The notes under the pieces were generated by a model. It was not told where the DNA came from. It worked only from the letters and a program-made list of their open reading frames with translations, and made no database searches. This document shows positions 20,781 through 29,759 of a stretch of 63,725 nt of DNA, piece by piece. A program made the translations under genes and the position numbers. The stretch spans positions 1-63,725 of the forward strand of contig DVED01000082.1 in the NCBI GenBank assembly GCA_015295945.1, read 5' to 3'. Origin of the DNA: Oscillatoriales cyanobacterium M59_W2019_021. Lineage in GTDB: Bacteria; Cyanobacteriota; Cyanobacteriia; Cyanobacteriales; Geitlerinemataceae. How positions within the stretch are numbered: position 1 is the first letter of the stretch; every line of letters starts with the position of its first letter.

Positions 20781-21254
20781 GTCAACAAACCCTCATCTCT
20801 TTTGTCTGTACTACAATGCCGTCACTTTCGATCTGGATCTGTATTGATTTTTACATATTTTTACAAATCATGCCGAGGGCGTGTCGGGTGTGGGAGTGCT
20901 AGAGAAGGTGGCTGGCGCGTTATAGCAAAAGGCAGAGGGCAGAAGGGAAAAGATTGACGGGTCTGGGTTTCAGGTTCTGCTTTTGTCCTAACCGCCTTGG
21001 CGGTTGCTATAGTTCACAAGTCTTAATGTTTGGAGTTACCCGATCGTCAGACAATTTCAATTAGGGCGTTATCTTAAGACGCCTAAAAAGCTTGAGTACC
21101 AACTTCCGAGACTTTTCATTCCCATCGAAGCTGACCATTGGGTTCGATACCCATCGCGTCGGCAATCTCGTCGGTTGGCTCGAGCAATCCCGAGATTGAT
21201 TTAAATCTTGACACAATTTTCTTAAACTCTTTCGTTAACCAGGAGATACCGTTA
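20781..21254. promoter_or_regulatory. Divergent intergenic region upstream of cpeC
   Basis: This 474-base region separates the minus-strand lyase gene from cpeC. It holds a perfect short hairpin AACCGCC-TT-GGCGGTT (20990-21005) and a second inverted repeat GGCGT/ACGCC near 21064-21086. The cpeC ribosome site AGGAGA lies seven bases before its ATG. The promoter and any CpeR or chromatic-control site should be here, but I cannot place them. Confidence 0.4.
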
Positions 21255-22112
21255 ATGCCTTTTGGACCAGCTTCGCGCTTGGGGGTCGCCCTATTTGATG
21301 AAACCCCTCCCATCGAATGGAGACCCGGTCAATCGTCAGACGAAGCCGAAACGATCGTGCGGGCAGTTTACCGCCAAGTGTTGGGCAATGCCTACGTGAT
21401 GGAAAGCGAGCGGCTGACCGTTCCCGAATCTCAGTTTAAACGGGGAGAGTTGAGCGTCCGCGAGTTCGTGCGAGCCGTTGCCAAGTCCGACCTCTATCGT
21501 TCTCGCTTTTTCACCAGTTGCGCCCGCTACCGCGCGATCGAACTCAACTTCCGCCATCTGCTCGGCCGTCCGCCTGCAGATTTGGAAGAAATGCGCGCCC
21601 ACAGCACCATTCTCGATACCCAGGGATTTGAAGCCGATATCGATTCCTATATCGACAGCGACGAGTATCAGTCTACTTTTGGCGAAAATATCGTTCCGTA
21701 CATTCGGGGCTACAAGAGCGAAGCTTGCCAAAACATGGTGCAGTTTACCCATACCTTCCAGTTGGTGCGGGGTGCGTCCAGCAGCAGCCAGAAGGGGAAC
21801 TTGGCAGGGAACCGACCTCGGCTCAATTCTCTGGTCATTCAAAGCACGCCGACGGCGGTGGTTTCGCCGGCGAGTGCGGGTGCGACCTTCTCCGCACCTT
21901 CCTATGGCTCTCGCCGTTTGGGGGGAAATCTCAGCGAGGAAGGAAAAGTTTATCGGATTGAAGTCACGGGATACCGGACAAACAGCGTCAAGAAAGTTTC
22001 TCGGATCCGTCGTTCCAATCAAGTGGTTCTGGTGCCGTTTGATCGACTGTCTCAGGAGTATCAGCGGATTCACAAGCAAGGCGGCGTCATTGCCAGCATC
22101 ACCCCTGTGTAA
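21255..22112 (+). CDS. cpeC: Phycoerythrin-associated rod linker CpeC
   Basis: This 285-residue rod linker is of the phycoerythrin-associated CpeC type. The N-terminus MPFGPASRLGVALF, ETPPIEWRPGQSSDEAE and SQFKRGELSVREFVRAVAKS, the linker-domain core RHLLGRPPADLEEMR and the C-terminal CpcD-type domain (IHKQGGVIASITPV) all fit. The ATG at 21255 has an AGGAG ribosome site; the open frame from 21138 is an unsupported extension. It begins the cpeC-cpeD unit. It links phycoerythrin hexamers at the outer end of rods, so the organism makes phycoerythrin although cpeBA is not in the window. Confidence 0.92.
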   Translation: MPFGPASRLGVALFDETPPIEWRPGQSSDEAETIVRAVYRQVLGNAYVMESERLTVPESQFKRGELSVREFVRAVAKSDLYRSRFFTSCARYRAIELNFRHLLGRPPADLEEMRAHSTILDTQGFEADIDSYIDSDEYQSTFGENIVPYIRGYKSEACQNMVQFTHTFQLVRGASSSSQKGNLAGNRPRLNSLVIQSTPTAVVSPASAGATFSAPSYGSRRLGGNLSEEGKVYRIEVTGYRTNSVKKVSRIRRSNQVVLVPFDRLSQEYQRIHKQGGVIASITPV

Positions 22113-22148
22113 ATCGAAATTAAACTTTAAAAGAGGAAATAGAGTCCA

Positions 22149-22898
22149 ATGGCATCCCCTACAATTCTCGAACTCTGGCCCAACAGTGGCTTAGATGAAG
22201 TACAAACGGTTGTCCGGGCGGTTTACAAACAGGTTTTAGGCAACCCCCACGTGATGGAGAGCGAGCGGTTGGTCACGGCTGAATCGCAATTGTGCGATCG
22301 CTCCATTAGCGTGCGAGATTTCGTTCGTGCGGTTGCCAAATCTGAGTTTTATCGGACGCGCTATTTTGAGTCTTGCGCGCCTTACCGCTTTGTGGAACTG
22401 AACTTCTTGCACTTGCTGGGACGCGCTCCCCAAGACCAACGGGAAGTTTCCGAACACATCGTCCGTTGTGTTGCCGAGGGCTACGATGCGGAGATCGATT
22501 CTTATATCGATTCGGCAGAGTACCAAGCCGCTTTTGGTGATAATATCGTCCCCTACTATCGCGGTCGCAGCAGTGCGGCGAACGCCAAGCAAGTGGGCTA
22601 CAATCGGATGTTTGCCCTCGATCGCGGACCGGCTCAGGTGGACAGTGCGGTCAAATCGTCGCAACTTGTCTATGCGGTTGCCGCCAATGCACCGACGGCA
22701 ATCAAACCGTCTTCGGCAACGGTAATCGGTTCTGGAACGGAGAAGCGTTTCAAAATCGTGGTGTCCGGTTCGAAATTCGACGGTCCCCGGCGCGTCAGTA
22801 AAACGGAGTACATCGTCCCGGCGAGCAAAATGACGCCTCAAATTCAGCGGATTCACCGCACTTCGGGCAAAATCGTCAGTATCACTGAAATTGTCTGA
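22149..22898 (+). CDS. cpeD: Phycoerythrin-associated rod linker CpeD
   Basis: This 249-residue rod linker starts MASPTILELWPNSGLDEVQ, has the linker domain ([52 protein letters not shown]) and ends in a CpcD-type domain (RIHRTSGKIVSITEIV). It lies 36 bases after cpeC with an AGAGGAAA ribosome site. The order cpeC-cpeD matches the cpeCDESTR operon of Fremyella-type cyanobacteria, but no cpeE follows. A strong terminator-like hairpin sits ten bases after its stop. Confidence 0.92.
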   Translation: MASPTILELWPNSGLDEVQTVVRAVYKQVLGNPHVMESERLVTAESQLCDRSISVRDFVRAVAKSEFYRTRYFESCAPYRFVELNFLHLLGRAPQDQREVSEHIVRCVAEGYDAEIDSYIDSAEYQAAFGDNIVPYYRGRSSAANAKQVGYNRMFALDRGPAQVDSAVKSSQLVYAVAANAPTAIKPSSATVIGSGTEKRFKIVVSGSKFDGPRRVSKTEYIVPASKMTPQIQRIHRTSGKIVSITEIV

Positions 22899-22909
22899 AG
22901 TTGAGTGCA

Positions 22910-22937
22910 GGGGTCAGGCTGTGCCTGCCCCTTTTTT
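22910..22937 (+). terminator. Strong hairpin and T-run between cpeD and cpeS
   Basis: GGGG-T-CAGGC pairs with GCCTG-CCCC around a TGT loop and is followed directly by six T residues. It looks like a full intrinsic terminator inside the cpe cluster, so cpeS-cpeT-cpeR would depend on read-through, antitermination or an own promoter. Confidence 0.8.
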
Positions 22938-23089
22938 CCCGATCTATCTTAATAAGATTAAAAATTTTCTGTTTTTCGCTCGAGACTTAACCAATTTATT
23001 TAATAGGAATAGAGTGGCGATCGCTCTACCGCAACCTTCAGGTCGTTTGTCAAACTCGAAACGGAAGACCCAAAATTGATGCAAAATTG

Positions 23090-23617
23090 ATGGATATTAC
23101 GGAATTTGTGACAAATTCGATCGGGCGCTGGAAGTCGCAGCGCAGCGTCCACCATTTGGCGTTCGGTCACTTTGAAGCTGTGGAGTCCGAAATCGAGATC
23201 TCTGCCCTGGCTAGCGACGATCCGATCGCCATCGACTTGTGTAAAGACTACGGAATCGATCCGAGTGCGGTGCTGTCTCCGTTCCGGATGAGTTGGGAAG
23301 GACACTCAGACTGGGACGATAGCGAAACCGTTAGCGGATCTTGCCTTCTGATTCCCATTCCCGATCGAGATCGCCCCAATTGCGGCAAGCTGTTGCGCGA
23401 TCGCGGTTATGCCGAGACCATCCCAGCCGCCGGAGACTATTACCTAACCGAAGACGGTACGTTCGTTCTGGTTACGGCGTACGATCGCGCGGCGGCTGAA
23501 GAAAAAATCTGGTTTGTCAACCCCAACGTTCGCTATCGAGTTTCTTCCATCAAAACCAGTGCGGGGACGGGGGTAGTTACGGCGTCGTTTTCCTCAGAAA
23601 TTCGCCAAAAAAGCTAG
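23090..23617 (+). CDS. cpeS: Phycoerythrobilin lyase CpeS
   Basis: This 175-residue member of the CpcS/CpeS lyase family attaches phycoerythrobilin to phycoerythrin. The characteristic SIGRWKSQRSVHHLAFGHFE opens the protein, followed by SPFRMSWEGHSDWD, GKLLRDRGYAET and the C-terminal VRYRVSSIKTSAGTGVVTA. I use the ATG at 23090 rather than the TTG one codon earlier. Its place between cpeD and cpeT matches known cpe operons and supports the CpeS name over CpcS. Confidence 0.88.
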   Translation: MDITEFVTNSIGRWKSQRSVHHLAFGHFEAVESEIEISALASDDPIAIDLCKDYGIDPSAVLSPFRMSWEGHSDWDDSETVSGSCLLIPIPDRDRPNCGKLLRDRGYAETIPAAGDYYLTEDGTFVLVTAYDRAAAEEKIWFVNPNVRYRVSSIKTSAGTGVVTASFSSEIRQKS

Positions 23618-23686
23618 GGGGTTACGTCTAGCCATCTCTCGCTTTGGCGGTCTCCATCGATTTTCCAGGGGTTGAATTTCAGTCTC

Positions 23687-24307
23687 ATGTCACCGAATCC
23701 ACTGCACCCTTCTCAAGCAGCATCCGACGATTTAGTCACCTTGGCGCGTTGGATGGCTGGGGATTTCAGCAATGCCAAACAAGCTTTTGACAATCCCAAA
23801 CAATACGCCCACATTCATGTTTTTTTTCGTCCGCTGCCCTTTGAATTTTTTTCGGCGATCGGATTTTATTCAGAACAGGTTTACGACTACGATCTATGGC
23901 TACCTTATCGGCAAGGCGTGCATCGCTTAATCGATCTCGGCGATCGAATTTATATCGAAAATTATAGCTTAAAAAATTCCCTGCTCTATGCCGGAGCGGC
24001 ACGCGACTTAAATATTCTCAAAACCATAACCTCAGACTGTCTCGAACGGAGATATCACTGCTCGATGATTTTTCAACGAGACGGAAATCGGTTTCACGGC
24101 AATGTCGAACCCGGAAACCGTTGCTTAATTGAGAAGAATGGTTGTCAGACTTACCTAGACAGTTCCGTAGAAATTACCGAAACGACTTGGGTGAGTTTGG
24201 ATAAAGGACTGGATGTCAGTACACACCAGCAAGTTTGGGGATCGACTTTCGGTCCCTTGCGGTTTGAAAAACGAGAAAGTTTTGCCCATGAAGTCCCAAA
24301 TCTATAA
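23687..24307 (+). CDS. cpeT: CpeT-type phycobiliprotein lyase
   Basis: This 206-residue protein is of the CpcT/CpeT lyase family, which handles bilin attachment at the beta Cys153-type or related phycoerythrin site. Typical segments are LVTLARWMAGDFSNAKQAFD, YAHIHVFFRPLPFEFFSAIG and FYSEQVYDYDLWLPYRQGVH. The ATG at 23687 is preferred over a TTG five codons upstream. The 3' end overlaps the start of cpeR by 20 bases, which suggests translational coupling. Operon position supports CpeT over CpcT. Confidence 0.88.
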   Translation: MSPNPLHPSQAASDDLVTLARWMAGDFSNAKQAFDNPKQYAHIHVFFRPLPFEFFSAIGFYSEQVYDYDLWLPYRQGVHRLIDLGDRIYIENYSLKNSLLYAGAARDLNILKTITSDCLERRYHCSMIFQRDGNRFHGNVEPGNRCLIEKNGCQTYLDSSVEITETTWVSLDKGLDVSTHQQVWGSTFGPLRFEKRESFAHEVPNL

Positions 24308-24653
24308 TGATATTCATCTTTCCGAACTAGATTCTGGCATTCCTAAAATGCTGCCTCCAGAAGCAGAAAAAAAGATGAAATGCTGGATTCGGAGTCGTCA
24401 TTTAATTTGTTCGGGTAATTTTTTTATTTTTGAAACGGTAGACTCGAGCGCTCTCGATCGCTTTTTTGCTTGCGTTTCGGCATTAGGCGGCACAGTAATT
24501 TCTGTCAATCCCATCGGCAAAATTTGGATGGGAAATCACCGTCAAGTCATTCTGTACCAGGCAAAAGCGAGTTTGTATGTACCCTGTCACCAACTCAAGC
24601 ATTACTGGTTAAAATATGGCGGCTTTCGCACCCGATTTGATCGGCAACCTTAA
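24288..24653 (+). CDS. cpeR: CpeR, activator of phycoerythrin gene expression
   Basis: This 121-residue protein contains the conserved CpeR core: MLPPEAEKKMKCWIRSRHLI, CSGNFFIFETVD, FACVSALGGTVISVNPIGKI and KHYWLKYGGFRTRFD. In Fremyella, CpeR is needed for expression of cpeBA. The reading frame is open from 24213, but the ATG at 24288, inside the end of cpeT, or the one at MLPP gives the expected size. It is a PP2C-related protein without phosphatase signature in the literature as I recall, and its mechanism is unsettled. It is the last gene of the cpe cluster before cpcL. Confidence 0.88.
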   Translation: MKSQIYNDIHLSELDSGIPKMLPPEAEKKMKCWIRSRHLICSGNFFIFETVDSSALDRFFACVSALGGTVISVNPIGKIWMGNHRQVILYQAKASLYVPCHQLKHYWLKYGGFRTRFDRQP

Positions 24654-24757
24654 GCAATTGCAAAACGATCGCGTTGTCCGATAGAGTTGCGCTCGAGATC
24701 TAAGTGTAAATGCAATTTTTTGTTTTGTAACGTTTAGTATAGAAATTTTTAAAAACC

Positions 24758-25513
24758 ATGACAATTCCAGTTTTGGACTACACTCCTACCTCTCAAAATC
24801 AGCGCGTCACTGGCTTTGAAGTGTATGGTGACGAACAATCTCGAGTTTATACAGTTGAAAACTCGCAGTCGCCTAGCGAAATCGATGCCTTGATTTGGGC
24901 AGCTTATCGTCAAATCTTTCACGAACAGCAAATGCTGTCGAGCAACCGTCAAGTTTGCTGGGAATCTCAACTGAAAGCCGGACAAATCTCGGTGAAAGAT
25001 TTTGTTCGCGGATTGGCAACCTCCGATTCTTTCCGACGGCTCAATTATGATGTCAATAATAATTATCGTTTTGTCGAACTTTGCGTCCAACGGATTTTAG
25101 GACGGCAGATCTATAACGATCGCGAAAAACTCGCCTGGTCGATCGTTCTGGCCAACCAAGGGTTGCCAGCCTTCATCGACAATTTGCTCGACAGCGAGGA
25201 ATATATCACGAACTTTGGCGACAATACGGTTCCGTACCAACGGCGTCGGATTTTGCCCCAACAGGCTCGAGGTGAGTTACCCTTCGAGCGGTTTGCCCGC
25301 TACGGTACGGATTATCGCGATCGACTGCCGCGTCCCAGTGCCTACCATCGGTTCTGGTTGACCCAAGGAGCAGATGGATTGTTCGGACAATTCGAGCCTT
25401 TTGATTGGGAAACCTTCGTTCGCCGCGCTAACTGGCCCGTGGCGGTGGGCTTAGTGCTGGTGTTGTTGGGATTGTCGGTCTTCTTGTTAGGACTTTCCAG
25501 CGCCGCCAGCTAG
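24758..25513 (+). CDS. cpcL: Membrane-anchored phycobilisome linker CpcL (CpcG2 type)
   Basis: This 251-residue protein has a CpcG-type N-terminal linker domain (about 30-180: DALIWAAYRQIFHEQQML, QRILGRQIYNDREKL, LDSEEYITNFGDNTVPYQRR). It ends in a single hydrophobic helix (about 226-248: VAVGLVLVLLGLSVFLLGL) instead of the core-binding tail of ordinary CpcG. This is the signature of CpcL, which builds core-less, membrane-attached rod complexes that feed photosystem I. It follows cpeR by about 100 bases on the same strand. An ordinary rod-core CpcG is not in the window. Confidence 0.92.
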   Translation: MTIPVLDYTPTSQNQRVTGFEVYGDEQSRVYTVENSQSPSEIDALIWAAYRQIFHEQQMLSSNRQVCWESQLKAGQISVKDFVRGLATSDSFRRLNYDVNNNYRFVELCVQRILGRQIYNDREKLAWSIVLANQGLPAFIDNLLDSEEYITNFGDNTVPYQRRRILPQQARGELPFERFARYGTDYRDRLPRPSAYHRFWLTQGADGLFGQFEPFDWETFVRRANWPVAVGLVLVLLGLSVFLLGLSSAAS

Positions 25514-25574
25514 GTTGGATAGTTCGAGGTAGCAGGGCAAGGGTGCAAACGGCTACCTTAACTCGGGTCGATCG

Positions 25575-26459
25575 CTACGCCCAATCCTCTTCTTGAGCCA
25601 TCATTTGAGCGATCGCCCGTTTTGCCAATACCCGAATCACCTCTAATTCGTCATTCAGCGCATTTTGGAGGGGTTTCAAGGCTCGATCGTCCCCCATCTT
25701 CCCTAGGGCATTAATCGCGGCTTTGCGCACGTCTAAATCCGCATCTTGAAGGGCGAGAATGAGATGCGGCACGGCAGGAGGATAGGTGACTTGTCCCAAG
25801 GAGACGGCAGCTTCCGTGCGGATGGTGGCTTCCGGATCGGTTAATGCTGAAACCAGCAGATTGCAAGCCTTTTCGTCCGATCGTTCTTGCGCCACGCGAC
25901 CCAAAGCACCGATAACCGCACAGCGAACGTCCAAAGATGCCGAGTTTAAAGCCTTGTAGAGGTGGTCTGCGGCTTCAGAACCCATAAATGCCAGTGCCCA
26001 AGCAGCATGACCTTTAATATCTTCCGGATGTTTGGGGGAGCCTAAAATCTCCAGGAGTGCGGGAACTGCCGCTTCTCCCGTGCGTGCCAAAGCCCCAGCC
26101 GACGAACCTCGAACGACGGTATCTTCATCGTTGAGGAAAGCACGAACTAAAGGCGGCACGGCTGCCGGATCGGCAATAATCGTCAGGGTTTTGGCGGCTG
26201 CCCGTCGCACGACCACATTGGGATGGTGGGCGAGGGCATCGACCAAAAAAGGGGTAGCGGGTTCGCCAATTTCGCCCAAGGTCTCGGCAAACCGCAATCG
26301 CACGATGCCACGGGGGTCTCCCAAACCTTCTACTAATTGTTTGAGCAGGGGTTCTGTGGGTTCAAACGTATCTAATGTAATCTGCTCGTTGACGCGATCG
26401 AGCAGGGTATCGTTTTGGGCTTGAACGGATGAAAGATCGGCGTCGAGGGAGTGAGTCAT
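25575..26459 (-). CDS. HEAT-repeat protein of the bilin-lyase/IaiH family
   Basis: This 294-residue protein consists almost wholly of HEAT repeats of the type found in CpcE/CpcF lyases: VRLRFAETLGEIGEPATPFL, VVRRAAAKTLTIIADPAAVP, VRGSSAGALARTGEAAVPAL and VRKAAINALGKMGDDRAL. From memory it resembles IaiH (Synechocystis slr1098), implicated in iron-sulfur and photosystem I biogenesis, more than CpcF, which is shorter. It is convergent with cpcL. I start at the ATG at 26459; the open frame continues to 26504. Whether it acts as a lyase subunit or as a scaffold cannot be told. Confidence 0.7.
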   Translation of the reverse strand: MTHSLDADLSSVQAQNDTLLDRVNEQITLDTFEPTEPLLKQLVEGLGDPRGIVRLRFAETLGEIGEPATPFLVDALAHHPNVVVRRAAAKTLTIIADPAAVPPLVRAFLNDEDTVVRGSSAGALARTGEAAVPALLEILGSPKHPEDIKGHAAWALAFMGSEAADHLYKALNSASLDVRCAVIGALGRVAQERSDEKACNLLVSALTDPEATIRTEAAVSLGQVTYPPAVPHLILALQDADLDVRKAAINALGKMGDDRALKPLQNALNDELEVIRVLAKRAIAQMMAQEEDWA

Positions 26460-26626
26460 AGAAAAAAGGTTGGGAAACCTACGTCTGGTTATAGAATTAA
26501 GCATTCAGCTATCAGCAAAAACCTGGCTAGGTCTAGCTTTTCACTTGGTCATACGTCCTAATCTACGTGCGTCGTGCCATAGAGCCAGAGAAATAACGAT
26601 CGCCTTGGGGCAGTGACTGTCCTGGG

Positions 26627-26866
26627 TTACTGACCTTCTACCAAAGTAACGTGTTGCTGGCGGAGAGCTTCCAGTTGGGCATCAATCCGATCGAGTTGGG
26701 GTTTCAAGCTCGCCAGTGCTTGCGATTTAGAGATTTTCGCTCGCTGAGCCATTAAGAGGGTATCGTTTTCCAAACGTTCCCGATATTGTTCCAACTCCGC
26801 GATCGTTTCGGCTAATTCTTGAAGAGTTGCTTGCTCGAGGGAGGTGAGTTCTGAAATCTCAGACAT
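26627..26866 (-). CDS. Small coiled-coil protein
   Basis: This 79-residue, highly charged protein is almost entirely predicted coiled coil, with LEQATLQELAETIAELEQYR and LKPQLDRIDAQLEALRQQHV. It has no membrane segment. I recognise it only as a conserved-looking cyanobacterial small protein of unknown function. It lies upstream of and on the same strand as the HEAT-repeat gene, 167 bases apart. Confidence 0.7.
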   Translation of the reverse strand: MSEISELTSLEQATLQELAETIAELEQYRERLENDTLLMAQRAKISKSQALASLKPQLDRIDAQLEALRQQHVTLVEGQ

Positions 26867-27080
26867 ATCTATATGTATTTCCTAAATGCCAGTTTGTCAA
26901 AATCTAGGTTCTATTTTCTCAGATTGCGCCATCAATGGGCGATCGTTTTCGATTCCTTTTGTAAAGAATTCTACAGGTTGCCGCCCCCACTGACGGGAAT
27001 TGCCTACTGCTATACCCATCGATCGCGGCTCGCTGTAAAGTATAGCTTGACATCCTTTTTCCGTTTGAGACCTAGCGATC

Positions 27081-28988
27081 GTGAAATCCCGTCTGCCCCT
27101 GTCCCGTTTTTCCCTATGGCTAGCCCAGTTTTTCAGTTCGGTTTGGGTTCGTTTGCGGAAGTGGGCAAAGGGCGGGGCATTTGTACCCGATCGGGTCTCG
27201 CCACAAACTTGGGCGATCGTCGGATTGGTTGTCGTGGGCTATTTCGCCTTTCTTCACAACTTAGGGGCGATCGGCTTAATCGACGAAACGGAGCCGAAAT
27301 TCGCCGAAGCTGCCCGTCAAATGCTGGTTCGCAACGATTGGCTCACCCCTTATTTCAACGAGGAACCCCGGTTCGACAAACCCCCTCTGGTGTATTGGTT
27401 GATGGCACTGGGTTACAAACTATTGGGGGTCAACGAATGGGCAGTGCGGTTGCCGTCGGCAGTGGCGGCGTTGGGGTTGATGGGATTAATTTTCTATACG
27501 TTGCGTCGCAGCAGTGGCAGTGTGACGGGAATTCGGGGAACCCTAGGAGAAGTTCCGGCAACGGAGGAACGGTGGCGGGAACTGTACGGAACCTCACCGA
27601 AGCGTGAACGATCGTTCGATCCGTGGTTTTGTGCGTTTTTAGGGGCAGCCATTTTTGCCCTCAATCCTCACAGTTTGGTGTGGGGTCGCATCGGCGTTTC
27701 GGATATGCTGTTATGCGGATGTGTGGGGTCGGCATTGTTGGTGTTCTTTTGGGGATACGTGACCCGATCGCCCGTTTGGTATCTCGCATTTTACATCCTG
27801 ACCGGGTTAGCCGTCCTGGCTAAAGGTCCGGTGGGATTTGTGCTTCCGGCAGTTGCCATTTTTCTCTTCCTCCTCTATCTCGGTGAATTTTGGCAAGTGA
27901 TTCGAGAAATGGGGTTGGGATGGGGTTTAATTATCGTGGCAGATATTGTCGTTCCTTGGTACGTCTTGGTGACGGTGGCCAACGGCGATGCGTTTATTAA
28001 CAGCTTTTTCGGGTATCACAATGTGGAACGCTTCACCCGCGTGGTGAACGGACATAGTGCGCCGTGGTACTTTTATTTGGCAATCGTCTTTCTCTGCTTC
28101 GCTCCGTGGTCGGCATATTTACCTGTTGCGATCGCCCGACTCCGGTTTTGGCAGCGTTCTTTCTGGCAAAGTCAACCTCGAGAAGATCGCTTGGGACTAT
28201 TTGCACTGTGCTGGTTCGTCGGCGTGTTCGGCTTTTTCAGCATCTCGGTAACTAAACTTCCCAGCTACGTTCTTCCCCTGATTCCCGCCGCCGCGATTTT
28301 GGTGGCGTTGCAATTGACCTCGGATTTTTGCCTTCCTGTTCCTAACGCCCAATTCTTGCGGTTGAACGCGATTTGCCGTTGGTTGAACGTGGCGATGTTT
28401 CTGGCGTTGGGGGTGGCATTTTTTACCCTTCCCGGTTGGTTGGGGTACGATCCCGCCGCACCGGATTTAGACGAAGTGCTGCCGAAAACGGGGTTAGCGG
28501 TAGTTGCGGCGATCGTTTGGTTGGGGGCAACGGTTGTCGGACAGTGGCTGCTGTCGTTGCGGCAAGGGCGCTGGATGTGGAGTGTTAACGTTGTCGCCTT
28601 TTTCGCCTTCCTCATTCTAGCGCTACATCCGATGTATTTAGTGCTCGATCGCGAGCGTCAATTCCCCCTGCGACAACTGGCGGCGTTGATTCCCCAAGTA
28701 CGCCAACCGGGGGAAGAGGTGGTGATGATCGACTTGAGTAAAACCAGTTTAGTCTTTTACAGCCAACAGCCGATCGTCTTTCGCGTGCGTCCGGAAAGTG
28801 CCGTCGGTTACATCCAAGAAAGCGTCACGAACGCACCGGAAATCGGTACGGTTCTCATTCTCGGACAAGAGCGAAAAATTGGGAAGATGGGCTTAGATAG
28901 TTCTCAATATCGAACTTTGGGAAAAGTTAGGGCATATCAGTTAGTTCGGGTGAACAAACAGTTAGTCACGGGAAAAACTGAGGATTAG
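27081..28988 (+). CDS. ArnT/PMT-family membrane glycosyltransferase (GT83-like)
   Basis: This 635-residue polytopic membrane protein transfers a sugar from a polyprenyl-phosphate donor to a lipid, polysaccharide or protein outside the membrane. The catalytic acidic pair lies in the first periplasmic loop, GLIDETEPKFAEAARQM, followed by the family motif FDKPPLVYWLMAL. About a dozen hydrophobic helices and a soluble C-terminal domain follow. The start is a GTG at 27081. A long hydrophilic N-terminal region precedes the first helix. The acceptor is unknown. It is not in an operon. Confidence 0.88.
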   Translation: MKSRLPLSRFSLWLAQFFSSVWVRLRKWAKGGAFVPDRVSPQTWAIVGLVVVGYFAFLHNLGAIGLIDETEPKFAEAARQMLVRNDWLTPYFNEEPRFDKPPLVYWLMALGYKLLGVNEWAVRLPSAVAALGLMGLIFYTLRRSSGSVTGIRGTLGEVPATEERWRELYGTSPKRERSFDPWFCAFLGAAIFALNPHSLVWGRIGVSDMLLCGCVGSALLVFFWGYVTRSPVWYLAFYILTGLAVLAKGPVGFVLPAVAIFLFLLYLGEFWQVIREMGLGWGLIIVADIVVPWYVLVTVANGDAFINSFFGYHNVERFTRVVNGHSAPWYFYLAIVFLCFAPWSAYLPVAIARLRFWQRSFWQSQPREDRLGLFALCWFVGVFGFFSISVTKLPSYVLPLIPAAAILVALQLTSDFCLPVPNAQFLRLNAICRWLNVAMFLALGVAFFTLPGWLGYDPAAPDLDEVLPKTGLAVVAAIVWLGATVVGQWLLSLRQGRWMWSVNVVAFFAFLILALHPMYLVLDRERQFPLRQLAALIPQVRQPGEEVVMIDLSKTSLVFYSQQPIVFRVRPESAVGYIQESVTNAPEIGTVLILGQERKIGKMGLDSSQYRTLGKVRAYQLVRVNKQLVTGKTED

Positions 28989-29046
28989 GAGCGAGACCGG
29001 AAGATCGATCGTTTTCGATTTTTGAAATGGTGCCCTCAAGTTTGTA

Positions 29047-29759
29047 TCAACGTAGTGCTATAATCACTAATCGAATCATGATGACGAGAAAAATACCAGC
29101 TATAACACCATTCATTTTTCGATAAGCTTTACTTTCTCGAAAAGCCACGTAACTCGGAGAAACACTATAAGAGCTTTCATTGAGGCTTTCAGTAGAGAGT
29201 AACGATCCGTTATAAGCTGAATATACCGATAAGCAAAGCATTAATACGAAAGCCAGGATAGTTCCCAATAACAGACCCAATCGTCATCTGCTCGGGGTTA
29301 GGTAAGATAATGTTCGGACAATTTTTTGTCAGGGCATAATTTAGAACACATCCAGTAAGAATGATAATCAAACTGGGAACGATCGTTAATTTTGGCGAGG
29401 GTTGTTTGAAAGAAGAAAGCCTGATTCTTTTGGAATTTTTCGGATGATAGAATAGTTTAATGCTTCCATTTACCGGATATTTAACCAAAGAGTATTCTGC
29501 TTGTTCTAGTTTGGAGAAAGAGCAAATACTAAACGACTTTTGGTATTGTTCATTATTAACTGTGTAGCTACAATTTGATTCCTGTAACTTTTTCTAAATT
29601 CGAATCAAGATACTCTTCAATCGACTTATTCACGATCGTACCCATCACTTCTTGCTCGACAGTATTCAACTTGACTGTTTTGAGAGAAACGATCTCTCCT
29701 ATTATCAACTTAAATCCGATTAAAATCAATAAAGTTCCAACAAAACAAAGCATAATCAA
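29047..29759 (-). pseudogene. Frameshifted DUF3592-type membrane protein gene
   Basis: Three minus-strand frames join into one protein if two frameshifts are allowed. The first (29568-29759) gives a membrane helix and VEQEVMGTIVNKSIEE. The second frame, read through its upstream part, gives SYTVNNEQYQK, LVKYPVNGSIKLFYHPKN and a helix. The third (29047-29280) gives two more helices. The pattern of YTVNxxxY followed by KYPVNxxxKxFYxPKN is that of DUF3592. The first shift is near an A5 run at about 29590, the second near 29285. The region is visibly richer in A and T than its neighbours. It could also be sequencing error. Confidence 0.6.

Noticed and set aside
24213-24287. N-terminal extension of CpeR
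   Set aside because: These codons overlap cpeT in another frame and have no counterpart in CpeR as I know it; internal ATGs give the expected length.
25575-26459. cpcF
   Set aside because: The protein is longer than CpcF, is not next to cpcE, and its sequence fits the IaiH-like HEAT branch better.
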